NCBI RefSeq assembly: GCF_022440805.1
Contig: NZ_JAKNTK010000001.1
Coordinates: forward strand, 1,240,001-1,304,000
Length of the DNA stretch: 64,000 bases
Reading direction: 5' to 3'
Origin: Holdemania massiliensis
GTDB taxonomy: Bacteria > Bacillota_I > Bacilli_A > Erysipelotrichales > Erysipelotrichaceae
Position numbers and translations under genes: made by a program. This document shows, one piece after another, positions 18,783 to 27,288 of this stretch. Under the pieces are notes generated by a model that did no database searches, was not told the origin of the DNA, and was given only the letters and a program-made list of their open reading frames with translations. Each line of letters starts with the position of its first letter. The stretch's first letter is position 1.

Positions 18783-19945
18783 AACGATTGATCAAAGGCG
18801 CAAAAATCTTGACAATGGGCACGCTGGGAACGTTGGAAAAAGGCGATATCCTGATGGAAGACGGGAAAATCACCGCGATCGGCGAAGGCCTGGAAGCGCA
18901 GGAAGCAGAAGTCATTGATGCTAAAGGACTGACGGCAATTCCTGGAATTGTTGATGCACACAGCCATATCGGCGGTTTTGAGATTGCTACGGGAGCCCAG
19001 GACGTCAATGAGATGGTTAAGAATGTGACGGCCGAAGTGGAAGTGATCGACGGACTGGATCCAATGTCGCCGTCGTTTAAAGAGGCGCTGGCGGCAGGCG
19101 TAACCTGCAGCGCGATTGCCCCGGGCAGCGGCAATGTCATCGGCGGTGTCGTCTGTGCGGTGAAAAGCGCTGGGCAGGGAACGATTGATTCCATGTGCAT
19201 CAACCGCCATGTGGCTTTAAAAGCAGCGATGGGCGGCAATCCGAAGGGTGTTTACGGCAAACGCAATCAGATGCCGATGACGCGGATGGGCGTGGCAAGC
19301 ATCCTGCGCCAGTATTTCCGTGATGTTCAGGAATACATGAAAAAACAAGAAGAAGCCAAAGCCGATCCGGCAAAGATGCCGAAATGGGATCCGGCGATGG
19401 AGAATGGAGCCAAAGTTCTGCGGCATGAAATGCCGGTGAAGATGCACTGTACGCAGTTTGACATGATCACCGTTATTGAACTGGCAAAGGAATTCGATTT
19501 CGAATTCACCCTTGATCATGCCTGGGGTGCTTCTGATTATATGGAACCGATTGTCGAAAGCGGCTGTCCAGTGATCTTTGGTCCGATTGCCGTGGCTAAA
19601 GGCTTCGGCGAATCGATTAAGATCGATATTGACAGCGTTGTGGAAATGGACAAGCGCGGGGTACTGTGCTCCATCATGACTGACGGTCCGGTATACCATC
19701 CTTGGCTGATTGTGGAACAGGCAGGCGAAGTTGTCCGGTATGGCGCTGATGTTGAACGGGCGATTGCGATGCTGACAATCAATCCGGCCAAGACGATCGG
19801 CTGTGATCAGCGAATTGGCTCGCTGGAAATTGGCAAGGATGCGGATATCGCTTTGTTTAACGGAATGCCGACGCTCGATCCGGCAGCGGGAGTTGTGATG
19901 ACGCTGGTCAATGGTGAAATTGTGTATCAAAGTAAGGGCTTCTAA
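18779..19945 (+). CDS. Amidohydrolase with intact metal centre (imidazolonepropionase/prolidase-like)
   Basis: A 388-residue metal-dependent hydrolase. Ligands for a TIM-barrel metal centre are present: His61 and His63 in VDAHSH, His223 in VKMHCTQ, His247 in TLDHAWG and Asp302 in MTDGP. The C-terminal IGSLEIGKDADIALF rebuilds the beta-sandwich. Such enzymes cleave C-N bonds in cyclic amides, ureas or N-acyl and dipeptide substrates; the substrate here is not known. It overlaps the preceding degenerate homologue by 4 bp and has the same length, so the two arose by duplication and are made together. No signal peptide is present. Confidence 0.9.
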   Translation: MKRLIKGAKILTMGTLGTLEKGDILMEDGKITAIGEGLEAQEAEVIDAKGLTAIPGIVDAHSHIGGFEIATGAQDVNEMVKNVTAEVEVIDGLDPMSPSFKEALAAGVTCSAIAPGSGNVIGGVVCAVKSAGQGTIDSMCINRHVALKAAMGGNPKGVYGKRNQMPMTRMGVASILRQYFRDVQEYMKKQEEAKADPAKMPKWDPAMENGAKVLRHEMPVKMHCTQFDMITVIELAKEFDFEFTLDHAWGASDYMEPIVESGCPVIFGPIAVAKGFGESIKIDIDSVVEMDKRGVLCSIMTDGPVYHPWLIVEQAGEVVRYGADVERAIAMLTINPAKTIGCDQRIGSLEIGKDADIALFNGMPTLDPAAGVVMTLVNGEIVYQSKGF

Positions 19946-19971
19946 GCCCTTTTCTTCTTGAGGAGGAAGCG

Positions 19972-21081
19972 ATGAAGACAAAGGAAAAAGTGGCAGCTGT
20001 GCGCTGCACAAGTTATGATGAAAATCAAGTCGAACGCCAGCTCAATCGGCTGATGGAGGCAATCGATGCCGCAGCTTTGATCCAGCCGGGCATGAAGGTA
20101 CTGATCAAACCGAATTTATTGTCCGCTAAAAATCCGGAAGAATTTACCACTACCCATCCAGAAGTTCTGCGGGCGTTAGTTCGTTATGTGAAACGGCACG
20201 GCGCACAGGTGATGCTGGCGGACAGTCCGGCCGGGCGATTCACGCTGGATTCCCTGCGTTTAGTTTACCAAAAGACGGGATTGAAGGCGTTGGCTGAACA
20301 GGAGAACTGTCAGCTCAATGAATCGCTGGACAGCGTTGAAAGTGAGCTGAAGGTTGGCGCCGAAGCGGTACCGATTTTAAAATGTGTCGCGGATGCCGAT
20401 CTGATCATTGACTGCTGCAAGTTTAAAAGTCACAGCTATACTCTGACCAGCGGTGCGGTGAAGAATATGTTCGGGGTCATTCCCGGCCTGGTGAAAGCTG
20501 AAATGCATGCCCGGTTTCCCAAGCGTGCGCATTTCTGCCGCTTCCTCTGCCAGCTGGCGGCAATGGTCAAGCCGCAGCTGTGCATCATGGATGCGATTGA
20601 AGGAATGCAGGGCAACGGCCCCAGCGGTGGAGATCGGTATGACGGCCAACGCTTGCTGGCGGCTCAGGATCCCTTTGCACTCGATTATGGAGCGCTGAAG
20701 TTGTTTGGTCTGGATCCGAATCAGATGCCGATTCATCATGCGGCCTGTGTGTTGGGGCTCGTGGATCCGCAAAATGTAGAACTGTGCGCGCTGGAAGAAT
20801 CCTGGGAAGCTTTATCATGTCATGATTTCAGACTGCCGGAAACGGTTAAAGGTCTGATTCAGTTGATTCCTTCCCCCGTTGAGGCACTGCGCCATGTTTT
20901 TGCCCCTTATCCCAAACCGGATCTAAAGCGATGTGTGGGGTGTGGAGAATGCCTTCGGGACTGTCCGGTTCACGCGATTACGTTGGTCAATCAGAAAGCG
21001 GTTATTGATCGCCGCCGCTGTATTCGCTGTTACTGCTGTCAGGAAGTCTGTCCGATTCATGTCGTGCAATTAAAGCGTTAA
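19972..21081 (+). CDS. DUF362 protein with C-terminal 2x[4Fe-4S] ferredoxin domain
   Basis: A 369-residue protein. The N-terminal 300 residues are of the DUF362 family (KVLIKPNLLSAKNPEE near the start, DSPAG near 85, CKFKSHSYT and KNMFGVIPG in the middle). The C-terminal 55 residues hold two four-cysteine motifs, CVGCGECLRDCP and CIRCYCCQEVCP, for two [4Fe-4S] clusters. It should be a cytoplasmic redox protein; the reaction of DUF362 proteins is not settled. AGGAGG lies before the ATG, 26 bp after the amidohydrolase gene with no terminator between, so it may belong to the same operon. Confidence 0.9.
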   Translation: MKTKEKVAAVRCTSYDENQVERQLNRLMEAIDAAALIQPGMKVLIKPNLLSAKNPEEFTTTHPEVLRALVRYVKRHGAQVMLADSPAGRFTLDSLRLVYQKTGLKALAEQENCQLNESLDSVESELKVGAEAVPILKCVADADLIIDCCKFKSHSYTLTSGAVKNMFGVIPGLVKAEMHARFPKRAHFCRFLCQLAAMVKPQLCIMDAIEGMQGNGPSGGDRYDGQRLLAAQDPFALDYGALKLFGLDPNQMPIHHAACVLGLVDPQNVELCALEESWEALSCHDFRLPETVKGLIQLIPSPVEALRHVFAPYPKPDLKRCVGCGECLRDCPVHAITLVNQKAVIDRRRCIRCYCCQEVCPIHVVQLKR

Positions 21082-21169
21082 AACCTTACAAAAATCTTAA
21101 TTGTCCGTGAAAAACAGGAGCGGAACCGGAAAAAAAGGTATAATAAGACCAGCGAATGGGAGAGAAGTT

Positions 21170-22342
21170 ATGAATCAGAAACAAACGATGAAAAATCTGA
21201 TGCGCACGGTGATCGCCCTGTTGATCTTGCTGGGGGCTTTATTGATGGTGCTGGCCGTGATTACGCTGCAGAGACCCAAAGATGGCGAAGTTCAAATTAC
21301 GGTTACGCCGCAGACAACAAGCACGCCGCAGCCGACGCCGATTGTGGAAAAAGCTGAGCTGATTATGGCCGGAGATGCTTTGCTGCACGGTGCTGTGTAT
21401 ACCGATGCCAAGACGGCTGAAGGCGGCTATGATTTTACTGAAATGATGAGTACGCTGAACCGTGTAGTGGATCATTATGATTTAAAGTATTATAATCAGG
21501 AAACAATTTTAGGTGGAACGGAATTGGGTTTATCCACGTATCCCTGCTTCAATTCCCCGCAGGAATTTGGAGATACGATGATGAACCTGGGGTTCAATCT
21601 GGTATCACTGGCAAATAATCATACCTTGGATCGGGGTGAACAGGCAATTCTGAATTCTCTGGATTATTGGTCAAACCAAAATGCCTTGACAGCGGGTTCT
21701 TACAGTTCCTTTGATGATCGGAAAGAACTGCGTGTTCGTCAGATCAACGGCATCAGCTATACCTTGCTGTCCTATACCTATGGCACCAACGGTATCGCCG
21801 TGCCGAAAGGCAAAGAATATCTGGTGAATGTCTATACGGATGAGATGCTGCTGGAAGATATCGCCAAAGCCCGTGGGGAAGTGGATGTCCTGATGGTCGC
21901 GATGCACTGGGGCGAGGAATATACGCATGAACCGACATCGGAACAGCGCCGTCTTGCACAGCTGTTGGCAGATGCCGGTGTGGATATCATCATCGGCAGT
22001 CATCCGCATGTCGTTCAGCCGATTGAGTGGATCGACGATACGCTGTGTATTTATTCATTAGGCAATTTGATCTCCGCCCAGGACGGAACCTATAAACGAA
22101 TAGGATTGTTGGCGGGAGTAACGATAACCAAGACTACCTTTGAAGGGCAAAGTCACATTCAGCTCAGTGCCCCGCGTGCGGATCTGGTGTATACGCAGTA
22201 TACGAAGGGATATCACAATTTCAAACTGAAGTTCTTTGATGAAATTGAAGAAAGCGAACTGAAAGACATCTGGGGTGTATATGATCAGTATGGAAAGATT
22301 ATCACCGATGGCGGCGCGGTGGATCAGTTAGGCGGGTTATAA
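21170..22342 (+). CDS. CapA-family protein (poly-gamma-glutamate synthesis type, metallophosphatase fold), membrane-anchored
   Basis: About 390 residues from the ATG at 21170, which follows GGGAGAGAAG; the frame is open upstream to 21101, but TATAAT at 21139-21144 falls inside that stretch. One N-terminal membrane span (near residues 10-33) is followed by a Thr/Pro-rich linker and the CapA domain, with IMAGDALLH, SLANNHTLDRG and IGSHPHVVQPIEW, the metal-binding motifs of this calcineurin-like fold. The domain lies outside the cell. Family members are tied to poly-gamma-glutamate capsule, but no capB or capC is near, so it may act on another cell-surface polymer. Confidence 0.88.
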   Translation: MNQKQTMKNLMRTVIALLILLGALLMVLAVITLQRPKDGEVQITVTPQTTSTPQPTPIVEKAELIMAGDALLHGAVYTDAKTAEGGYDFTEMMSTLNRVVDHYDLKYYNQETILGGTELGLSTYPCFNSPQEFGDTMMNLGFNLVSLANNHTLDRGEQAILNSLDYWSNQNALTAGSYSSFDDRKELRVRQINGISYTLLSYTYGTNGIAVPKGKEYLVNVYTDEMLLEDIAKARGEVDVLMVAMHWGEEYTHEPTSEQRRLAQLLADAGVDIIIGSHPHVVQPIEWIDDTLCIYSLGNLISAQDGTYKRIGLLAGVTITKTTFEGQSHIQLSAPRADLVYTQYTKGYHNFKLKFFDEIEESELKDIWGVYDQYGKIITDGGAVDQLGGL

Positions 22343-22463
22343 ACTTCCTGGCAATCAGGAAAAAGGGCAAAAGAATGGACAGCGGCTTCGGGAGTGAATC
22401 ATGATGCGCTGTCTTTTTGTTTACACTTGCAAGTCTAAAAAAGTAAAGGATCGGAGGCGTATT

Positions 22464-22925
22464 ATGGATCGTCAAATCAGAAAAGCGGCAATTTTGTTGT
22501 TGGGAATCTGGTTAATCATCATTTTATGGATCACTTTGCTTAACCAAAACTACGCGATTGCGATGCGAATTGTGAATGGAATTCCTTTTCTATGGATTGC
22601 AGAGCTGTTTCAAATTTTTAAATCAGGCCGAGCTGTTCTGTTTTATGTTCGGCTGGTGATGAAAGGCCTGTTAATCAATCTTTGGATGTTTGCGCCTGCC
22701 GGATTTTTGATGCCGCTGGCTTTTCCTGCTTTTAGAAATGGAAAGCGGGTGATAGCCGCTGGAATACTTTTTTCTATCCTTATCGAATCTCTGCAGTTTA
22801 TGCACGGCGGCCGCGTTGTGGATATTGATGATGTCTTGATGAACGGTTTGGGAACCGGACTGGGATTCTGTATTTATCAAATTGGTCTGTTTTTGATCTG
22901 TATATTACAATCGGAGAAAGTATAA
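22464..22925 (+). CDS. VanZ-like family membrane protein
   Basis: About 153 residues from the ATG at 22464 (GGATCGGAGGCG before it); the open frame starts 21 codons earlier, in a stretch that looks like a hairpin with a T tail. Membrane spans lie near residues 8-28, 72-95, 97-116 and 128-148. The pattern ESLQFMHGGRVVDIDDVLMNGLGTGLG is broken by no stop and matches the conserved VanZ signature (E-Q, R..D..D...N..G). VanZ-like proteins alter sensitivity to some lipoglycopeptides, but most chromosomal members have no known role. Confidence 0.85.
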   Translation: MDRQIRKAAILLLGIWLIIILWITLLNQNYAIAMRIVNGIPFLWIAELFQIFKSGRAVLFYVRLVMKGLLINLWMFAPAGFLMPLAFPAFRNGKRVIAAGILFSILIESLQFMHGGRVVDIDDVLMNGLGTGLGFCIYQIGLFLICILQSEKV

Positions 22926-23002
22926 ACTCCAAAAAAAGGAGGTTTGCAGCAGATTGGCTGAACGGAAGCGAATTTAAAAAATAATTCTGTGAATTATAAG
23001 CC

Positions 23003-23035
23003 GTGGTGTGCATATTTTTGTACACCACTTTTGTT
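23003..23035 (+). terminator. Candidate terminator after the VanZ-like gene
   Basis: GTGGTGT at 23003-23009 pairs with ACACCAC at 23022-23028 around a 12-base loop, followed by a T-rich tail. The rest of the 239-bp gap (22926-23164) is AT-rich and shows only a short open stretch near 23049-23142 without a start codon. Confidence 0.6.
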
Positions 23036-23164
23036 ATACTGAGATCATCACGATAAACGAATCGGAAACAAATTTATTGAAAAGAATGAAGACCAATTCA
23101 GAATAGATATGGAATTGAATAGATTAGTAATTCTACTGTGATAGAAATATGAGGAGGAGTCGAT

Positions 23165-24160
23165 ATGCGTATTGTCATAACGGACAACGGATATATTTGG
23201 AATCATCTTAATCCTGTATTAAAGTCTTTCCAGCTAAATGTTCTGGTTATTTGTTTAAATGGTAAAAAAGTAACCGATGAATATCAATGTTTTGTCACGG
23301 ATTTCAATTCCAAAGGTTTTTTAGGCATGGATCCATATGGAATACAAAACAGGAAATATCAAGCACTGAAGAAGAAATCAATTCAGCTTATTGAAGAATT
23401 GAGATATCATGATGAGATTGTATTTCTTGCTGATTTTTCTCCTGAATCTTTATATCCTTATTCTGTGGTAAGTCAATTGAATAGATTTAATCGGCTGCAT
23501 CTCTGTACTATGTCACCTTGGAGCTTTTATGGGAAACAGGAAATAAAAGCGCATCAAGAAATGCTCACTTATCTTGCTGCTGCTACTTCTTTATTTTATG
23601 TGAACAGTGATGTTTTGTTGTCTGAAATGAAGGAACAGTTCAGATTTCCTGACTTATTGAAGAGAGCAACGGAGACATATAATGACCTGCTTCCTAAGAT
23701 TTTATATGGAATTGAGCATATGAAAAAGGGAAAGTTTTATTTTGATTTTGCAAGCACGAGCTATGTTCCGATTAAAGAAGGATTTCATCAAATTGATCTT
23801 TCACTTCGATCACAAGATATTCCTATAACAAAAATTAAAGCACACTTTATTTATGCAACAATGGGGTATGTTTGCTTTGCGAATTATCCAGATGAGAATT
23901 CTAACACTAAAGACCGTGTAGAAGAATTAATTCCTCGCTTGGAGGGGAAGAAAATATGTGATTTTTTGCGGAAGCAAAGAATTAGACTTGCCAATGCTAA
24001 TCATATTGAGTTTTCAAGTGAAGAATGTCCGTCATTAGGACCCTGTGGCGGAACTTGTCAGAAATGCGACGATGAAGCAAATTATCTGATGGCTGAGTTG
24101 GAAAAGATTCCGGAAGATCAAAGAATTTATCCAGAATTTACAATAAAGGAAATGGAGTAA
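23165..24160 (+). CDS. Orphan protein with C-terminal cysteine cluster, partner of a radical SAM protein
   Basis: A 331-residue protein that I do not recognise. It has no signal peptide or membrane span. The N-terminal third alternates strands and helices like a nucleotide-binding fold. Near the C-terminus, residues about 288-305 form CPSLGPCGGTCQKC, four cysteines spaced C-x5-C-x3-C-x2-C, which could bind an Fe-S cluster or zinc. The next gene begins 4 bp after its stop, so it is cotranslated with a small radical SAM protein. GAGGAGG precedes the ATG. Codon use and base composition are AT-rich against the flanking genes, which suggests transfer. It could be a substrate, a partner or a carrier for the radical SAM protein. 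Confidence 0.75.
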   Translation: MRIVITDNGYIWNHLNPVLKSFQLNVLVICLNGKKVTDEYQCFVTDFNSKGFLGMDPYGIQNRKYQALKKKSIQLIEELRYHDEIVFLADFSPESLYPYSVVSQLNRFNRLHLCTMSPWSFYGKQEIKAHQEMLTYLAAATSLFYVNSDVLLSEMKEQFRFPDLLKRATETYNDLLPKILYGIEHMKKGKFYFDFASTSYVPIKEGFHQIDLSLRSQDIPITKIKAHFIYATMGYVCFANYPDENSNTKDRVEELIPRLEGKKICDFLRKQRIRLANANHIEFSSEECPSLGPCGGTCQKCDDEANYLMAELEKIPEDQRIYPEFTIKEME

Positions 24161-24164
24161 GCAT

Positions 24165-24827
24165 ATGATTGGAGATATTATGGGCATTTCAAGGCTAAGA
24201 ATGGGAACGGATGGAGAAGGAGTAACAACATTAGTGGCTTTCTTCGGCTGTCCGCTAAACTGTAAGTATTGTATTAATGATTTTTGCCATGAAATGGAAC
24301 CGCAGATTATTTTTACTACTCCACCCAGAGGTGCTTACACAGCTGAAGAATTAGTTAAAATATTAGCTAAGGATGAAATCTATTTTAGAATGTCAAAAGG
24401 TGGAATTACCTTTGGCGGTGGAGAACCATTGCAGCAGGCAACCTTTATTAAAGAAGTATGTAATTTGAGTAGTAGCAAATGGAAGAAGCGAATAGAAACT
24501 TCATTGTATGCTTCTTGGGATAATATTGCTTTGCTTACTGATTTGCTTGATGAATGGATTATAGATATCAAAGAGATGAATGATGATATCTATACAAAAT
24601 ATACGAAGAAAAGCAATCGTAAAGTTATATCAAATCTGCAAAAATTATTGAATGTTGTTCCAGCGGATAAGGTGCGAATCAGACTGCCGCAGATTCCGGG
24701 ATACAATAATAAAGAGGATATTGAGAAATCTATTCTTCGGCTAAAACAATTAGGTGTGGTACAAATTGAAGTATTTGAGTATGTCGTAATAGATTCTATT
24801 AGAAGAGAACGCAATGATATAAAATAA
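24165..24827 (+). CDS. Small radical SAM protein, glycyl-radical-activase-like
   Basis: A 220-residue protein with the radical SAM cluster motif CPLNCKYC (C-x3-C-x2-C) near residues 30-37, and GGITFGGGEP near 83-92, which binds S-adenosylmethionine. The stretch WIIDIKEMNDDIYTKYT is typical of pyruvate formate-lyase activases, and the short length without an extra ferredoxin domain also fits that group. No glycyl radical enzyme gene is visible near it; instead it follows an orphan Cys-cluster protein by 4 bp. It is AT-rich like its partner. It may activate a distant glycyl radical enzyme or modify another protein. The C-terminus ends soon after the last strand, perhaps slightly short. Confidence 0.85.
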   Translation: MIGDIMGISRLRMGTDGEGVTTLVAFFGCPLNCKYCINDFCHEMEPQIIFTTPPRGAYTAEELVKILAKDEIYFRMSKGGITFGGGEPLQQATFIKEVCNLSSSKWKKRIETSLYASWDNIALLTDLLDEWIIDIKEMNDDIYTKYTKKSNRKVISNLQKLLNVVPADKVRIRLPQIPGYNNKEDIEKSILRLKQLGVVQIEVFEYVVIDSIRRERNDIK

Positions 24828-24884
24828 GAGTACTATTGATTATACGTAAAAAGAAACTAAAATAAAAAAGAGAGAGAAAATACG

Positions 24885-25610
24885 ATGAAGAACAAAGAGA
24901 GAATTGCCGAGTTTTTGCAAGCCATTGCAGATCAGAAAGGACTTCTGTATTTCAACAGAGATGCCTATTCCGTTTATCAAGAAATGCTTGAAACAGATTG
25001 GATTGAGCCGAAAACAGCGCGGATGATCCTCATTACATTATTAGCGAAGATTATGGAAAAAGCAGAACTTCTTGAGTATAATAAAACTGCGATAACGGCT
25101 TTGATTCAGGAAGAATGCGGCTTCACTGAACGGATTGCAGAGGAGATTTCCGCAATTTATGCAGCCTTTCTGAGTGCGGAAAATTGGAAGCGATGGAACT
25201 GTAAAAAGGATGCGGGTTTGGATGAATTCTGTGAGAAATCATGGCATTTTGATCTGGAACTGGAACGCAGCTGGTATTCTTACTGCGTACATGTTGATGC
25301 AGAGATCCGCACCTCGATCGATATTCGAGTTGACGATAAGCGAAAAATCAGGGCGGAAATCCAGGCGGAGCTGGACCAGAATCCATGGATAACCGCCGAG
25401 AGTATTTTCACAATCTATACTAAAAAAATAAAAATAGGTGTAGCAGATGATTTTGAACGGTATGTACAGGCAGAAGATGATTATCCGCCTGAGGCAGAGG
25501 ATTACGAAGGAAATTTTGAAGAGATCATTTCTGACTTCTGTGACCGTTATGGTTTTGAGCTTCTTGATTATTCATTTGTAGGCATGACTTCAGATTATAT
25601 CCCAAATTAA
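24885..25610 (+). CDS. Hypothetical protein, mostly helical, acidic C-terminus
   Basis: A 241-residue protein I do not recognise. Residues 1-110 are predicted by eye to be helical (repeating Ile/Leu/Ala with Glu/Lys); the middle holds WHFDLELERSWYSYCVHVD; residues after 195 are strongly acidic (DDYPPEAEDYEGNFEE). There is no signal peptide or membrane span. It follows the radical SAM gene by 57 bp with no clear terminator between and has a GAGAGAGA ribosome binding site. Its base composition is between that of the AT-rich pair and the rest of the window. Confidence 0.7.
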   Translation: MKNKERIAEFLQAIADQKGLLYFNRDAYSVYQEMLETDWIEPKTARMILITLLAKIMEKAELLEYNKTAITALIQEECGFTERIAEEISAIYAAFLSAENWKRWNCKKDAGLDEFCEKSWHFDLELERSWYSYCVHVDAEIRTSIDIRVDDKRKIRAEIQAELDQNPWITAESIFTIYTKKIKIGVADDFERYVQAEDDYPPEAEDYEGNFEEIISDFCDRYGFELLDYSFVGMTSDYIPN

Positions 25611-25678
25611 GCTGTGAAGCCGTATTCTGTCATTCATTTCATTGAAGATATAGATTAAAGCTTAGGAGGAAAATTGTT

Positions 25679-26425
25679 ATGGAAAATCAGACGATAAAAG
25701 TTGAGATTGAAGGAAGCCCTTTTTTACCGGAGGAACTGGAAAAATGGAAAGCAAAGCGGGTTAAAAAGGCTTGCCGAACATTGCGCTTAAAATTGGATTC
25801 CAAGGGATCCGCATCGGAAATCGCACAACAATTAACGACACGAAAAATCCAGATGAGTACCGACGAAATGCTGGCTTTGCTGAAAGGAAAGCTAGGGTTA
25901 AGCCGTTTGGGCATGAAACTGATCAGCGGACTTTCAGGAAAGCGGCGGCGAATGGCTAAAACGCGAATTACAGCTCAGGGAATCAGCGCCGAACGTTTCA
26001 GCAAAAGATTAGAGGCGTTGATGATTGAGCCTGATCAGAATTATCGCCGAGTTAATTTATCCGTCTATCCTGAACATTACGTTTTAAGACCAAATCACGG
26101 AACATTGGAAGTCGTTGAAACAACGGGAAATGCACCGCTGCCTACTCAGTTCTTTATCACGTTTGGGGATGAAGCCGGCTTGATGGAGCCTCGTGATCCT
26201 CGTTACCCATTTCAATCGGCAGGGATAGCCAGACTGAATGATCAAACGGAAATTGGCGGTGTACGCCATCAGTTTCGGGATACCGCGGAGGGGCTGGAAT
26301 GTCTTTTATGCGTGGAATTTCCTGGCTTGTGTCCTAAGTTTCTCGTCAAGGCACATCAAAAACATCTGGCAGTAGAATTTACCAATTGGCTGACATGGAT
26401 TCTTGCCCATCAGAATGAAGAATAA
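25679..26425 (+). CDS. Hypothetical protein with basic N-terminal half
   Basis: A 248-residue protein of unknown family. Residues 19-100 are rich in Lys/Arg (KAKRVKKACRTLRLKL, then SGKRRRMAKTR), possibly for nucleic-acid contact. The C-terminal half looks globular and beta-rich (VNLSVYPEHYVLRPNH, GGVRHQFRDTAEGLECLLCVEF). No signal peptide or membrane span is seen. It begins 68 bp after the previous orphan gene behind GGAGGAAAA and ends before a terminator, so both orphans could share a transcript. Confidence 0.7.
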   Translation: MENQTIKVEIEGSPFLPEELEKWKAKRVKKACRTLRLKLDSKGSASEIAQQLTTRKIQMSTDEMLALLKGKLGLSRLGMKLISGLSGKRRRMAKTRITAQGISAERFSKRLEALMIEPDQNYRRVNLSVYPEHYVLRPNHGTLEVVETTGNAPLPTQFFITFGDEAGLMEPRDPRYPFQSAGIARLNDQTEIGGVRHQFRDTAEGLECLLCVEFPGLCPKFLVKAHQKHLAVEFTNWLTWILAHQNEE

Positions 26426-26491
26426 AGAAATTGTTAAGGATGCCATCCGATACGTCAGCCAGCAACGTAGGACTAGGAGGATATCACGGAT

Positions 26492-26521
26492 CGGTACGCA
26501 GAATTTTGCGCACCGTTTTTA
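26492..26521 (+). terminator. Intrinsic terminator after the orphan gene
   Basis: CGGTACGC pairs with GCGCACCG (one mismatch) around an 8-base loop, then TTTTT. Confidence 0.75.
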
Positions 26522-26627
26522 CGCGGATCATTGATGAGATATCCCTTGAATAAAACGGCTTGAAAAATAAGGAGGGTATCCACTTACATCGTGATGGGTC
26601 CAGAAACAAAAAAGCGAAGCGAAATTA

Positions 26628-26652
26628 AAAACACTCGCTAAAGGAGTGTTTT
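26628..26652. terminator. Bidirectional terminator between orphan gene and folT
   Basis: AAAACACTC and GAGTGTTTT form a perfect 9-bp stem around 7 bases with A/T runs at both ends, 25 bp from the end of folT on the other strand. The stretch 26522-26627 before it holds a strong AAGGAGGG but no convincing gene. Confidence 0.82.
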
Positions 26653-26676
26653 AGATAGGAAGTGTCAGGCGTGTGT

Positions 26677-27288
26677 TTACCACCATGGCAGTTTTTTCTC
26701 ACCTTGAGGTGCAATCCAGTTCTTTCCTTCCAAGTAAGGAATCAACATGCGGAAAAACAGCACAAGCAGGATGACTTCAATTGGCAGCATAATCGTATTT
26801 TTTACGATGCTTTTGGCGAAGTAATACAAATAGCCTTTCGAGTACAACATATAACTCCACAAGGAACCCAAACCGACATTGACAAATAAGTTGATCAACA
26901 GCCGGCTGAGTGCCAGACGCCAAACCGTAATTTGGGTACGGTATAAAAATAAGGCGAAGATCAAGGCGCCGGCCATGCTGGATAAAGTGTAGCCGGGGAA
27001 AAAGGGACCGGTAGGATGAATCGCGAATTCGATCAAATCGCCGATGCCGCCGCACAGGACGCCGACCACCGGACCGGCAACGGCACATTGCACCGCCGTG
27101 ATCAGATAGGTGAAATAAATATAGAGATTGTCAGCCACCGGAATTCGAAACGAAGCAATGGCCATTTTTAATGCCATGCACAGGGCGGCGACAGCCAGAA
27201 CTCGGACGCGCCGGGTTTCTGCCGACGCTTCTTTCCAGTAAGCACGGGAAAACGGATGAGAAAAGAGAGCTTTGGAAAACTGAGCCAT
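26677..27288 (-). CDS. folT: ECF transporter substrate-binding (S) component for folate
   Basis: A 203-residue integral membrane protein with about six spans after a soluble N-terminal stretch of about 30 residues. It binds folate outside and works with the shared ECF energising module, which is not in this window. The family pattern IASFRIPVADNLYIYFTYL and the GPVVGVLCGGIGDLIEF segment match the folate group of S components. The assignment is strongly supported by the THF riboswitch directly upstream. The ribosome binding site GAGGAGG is placed inside the riboswitch expression hairpin. Confidence 0.92.
   Translation of the reverse strand: MAQFSKALFSHPFSRAYWKEASAETRRVRVLAVAALCMALKMAIASFRIPVADNLYIYFTYLITAVQCAVAGPVVGVLCGGIGDLIEFAIHPTGPFFPGYTLSSMAGALIFALFLYRTQITVWRLALSRLLINLFVNVGLGSLWSYMLYSKGYLYYFAKSIVKNTIMLPIEVILLVLFFRMLIPYLEGKNWIAPQGEKKLPWW

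Noticed and set aside
18626..19210. A 194-residue minus-strand frame across the amidohydrolase junction
   Set aside because: Shadow of two overlapping real genes; no ribosome binding site or known motif.
19217..20011. A 264-residue open frame on the minus strand across the second amidohydrolase gene
   Set aside because: It is antisense to a clearly conserved gene, has no family features and is rich in His/Asn/Phe as expected of a shadow frame.
23049..23142. An open stretch with acidic/basic residues before the radical SAM pair, like a coding remnant
   Set aside because: It has no start codon or ribosome binding site and is only about 30 codons, too little to call a pseudogene.
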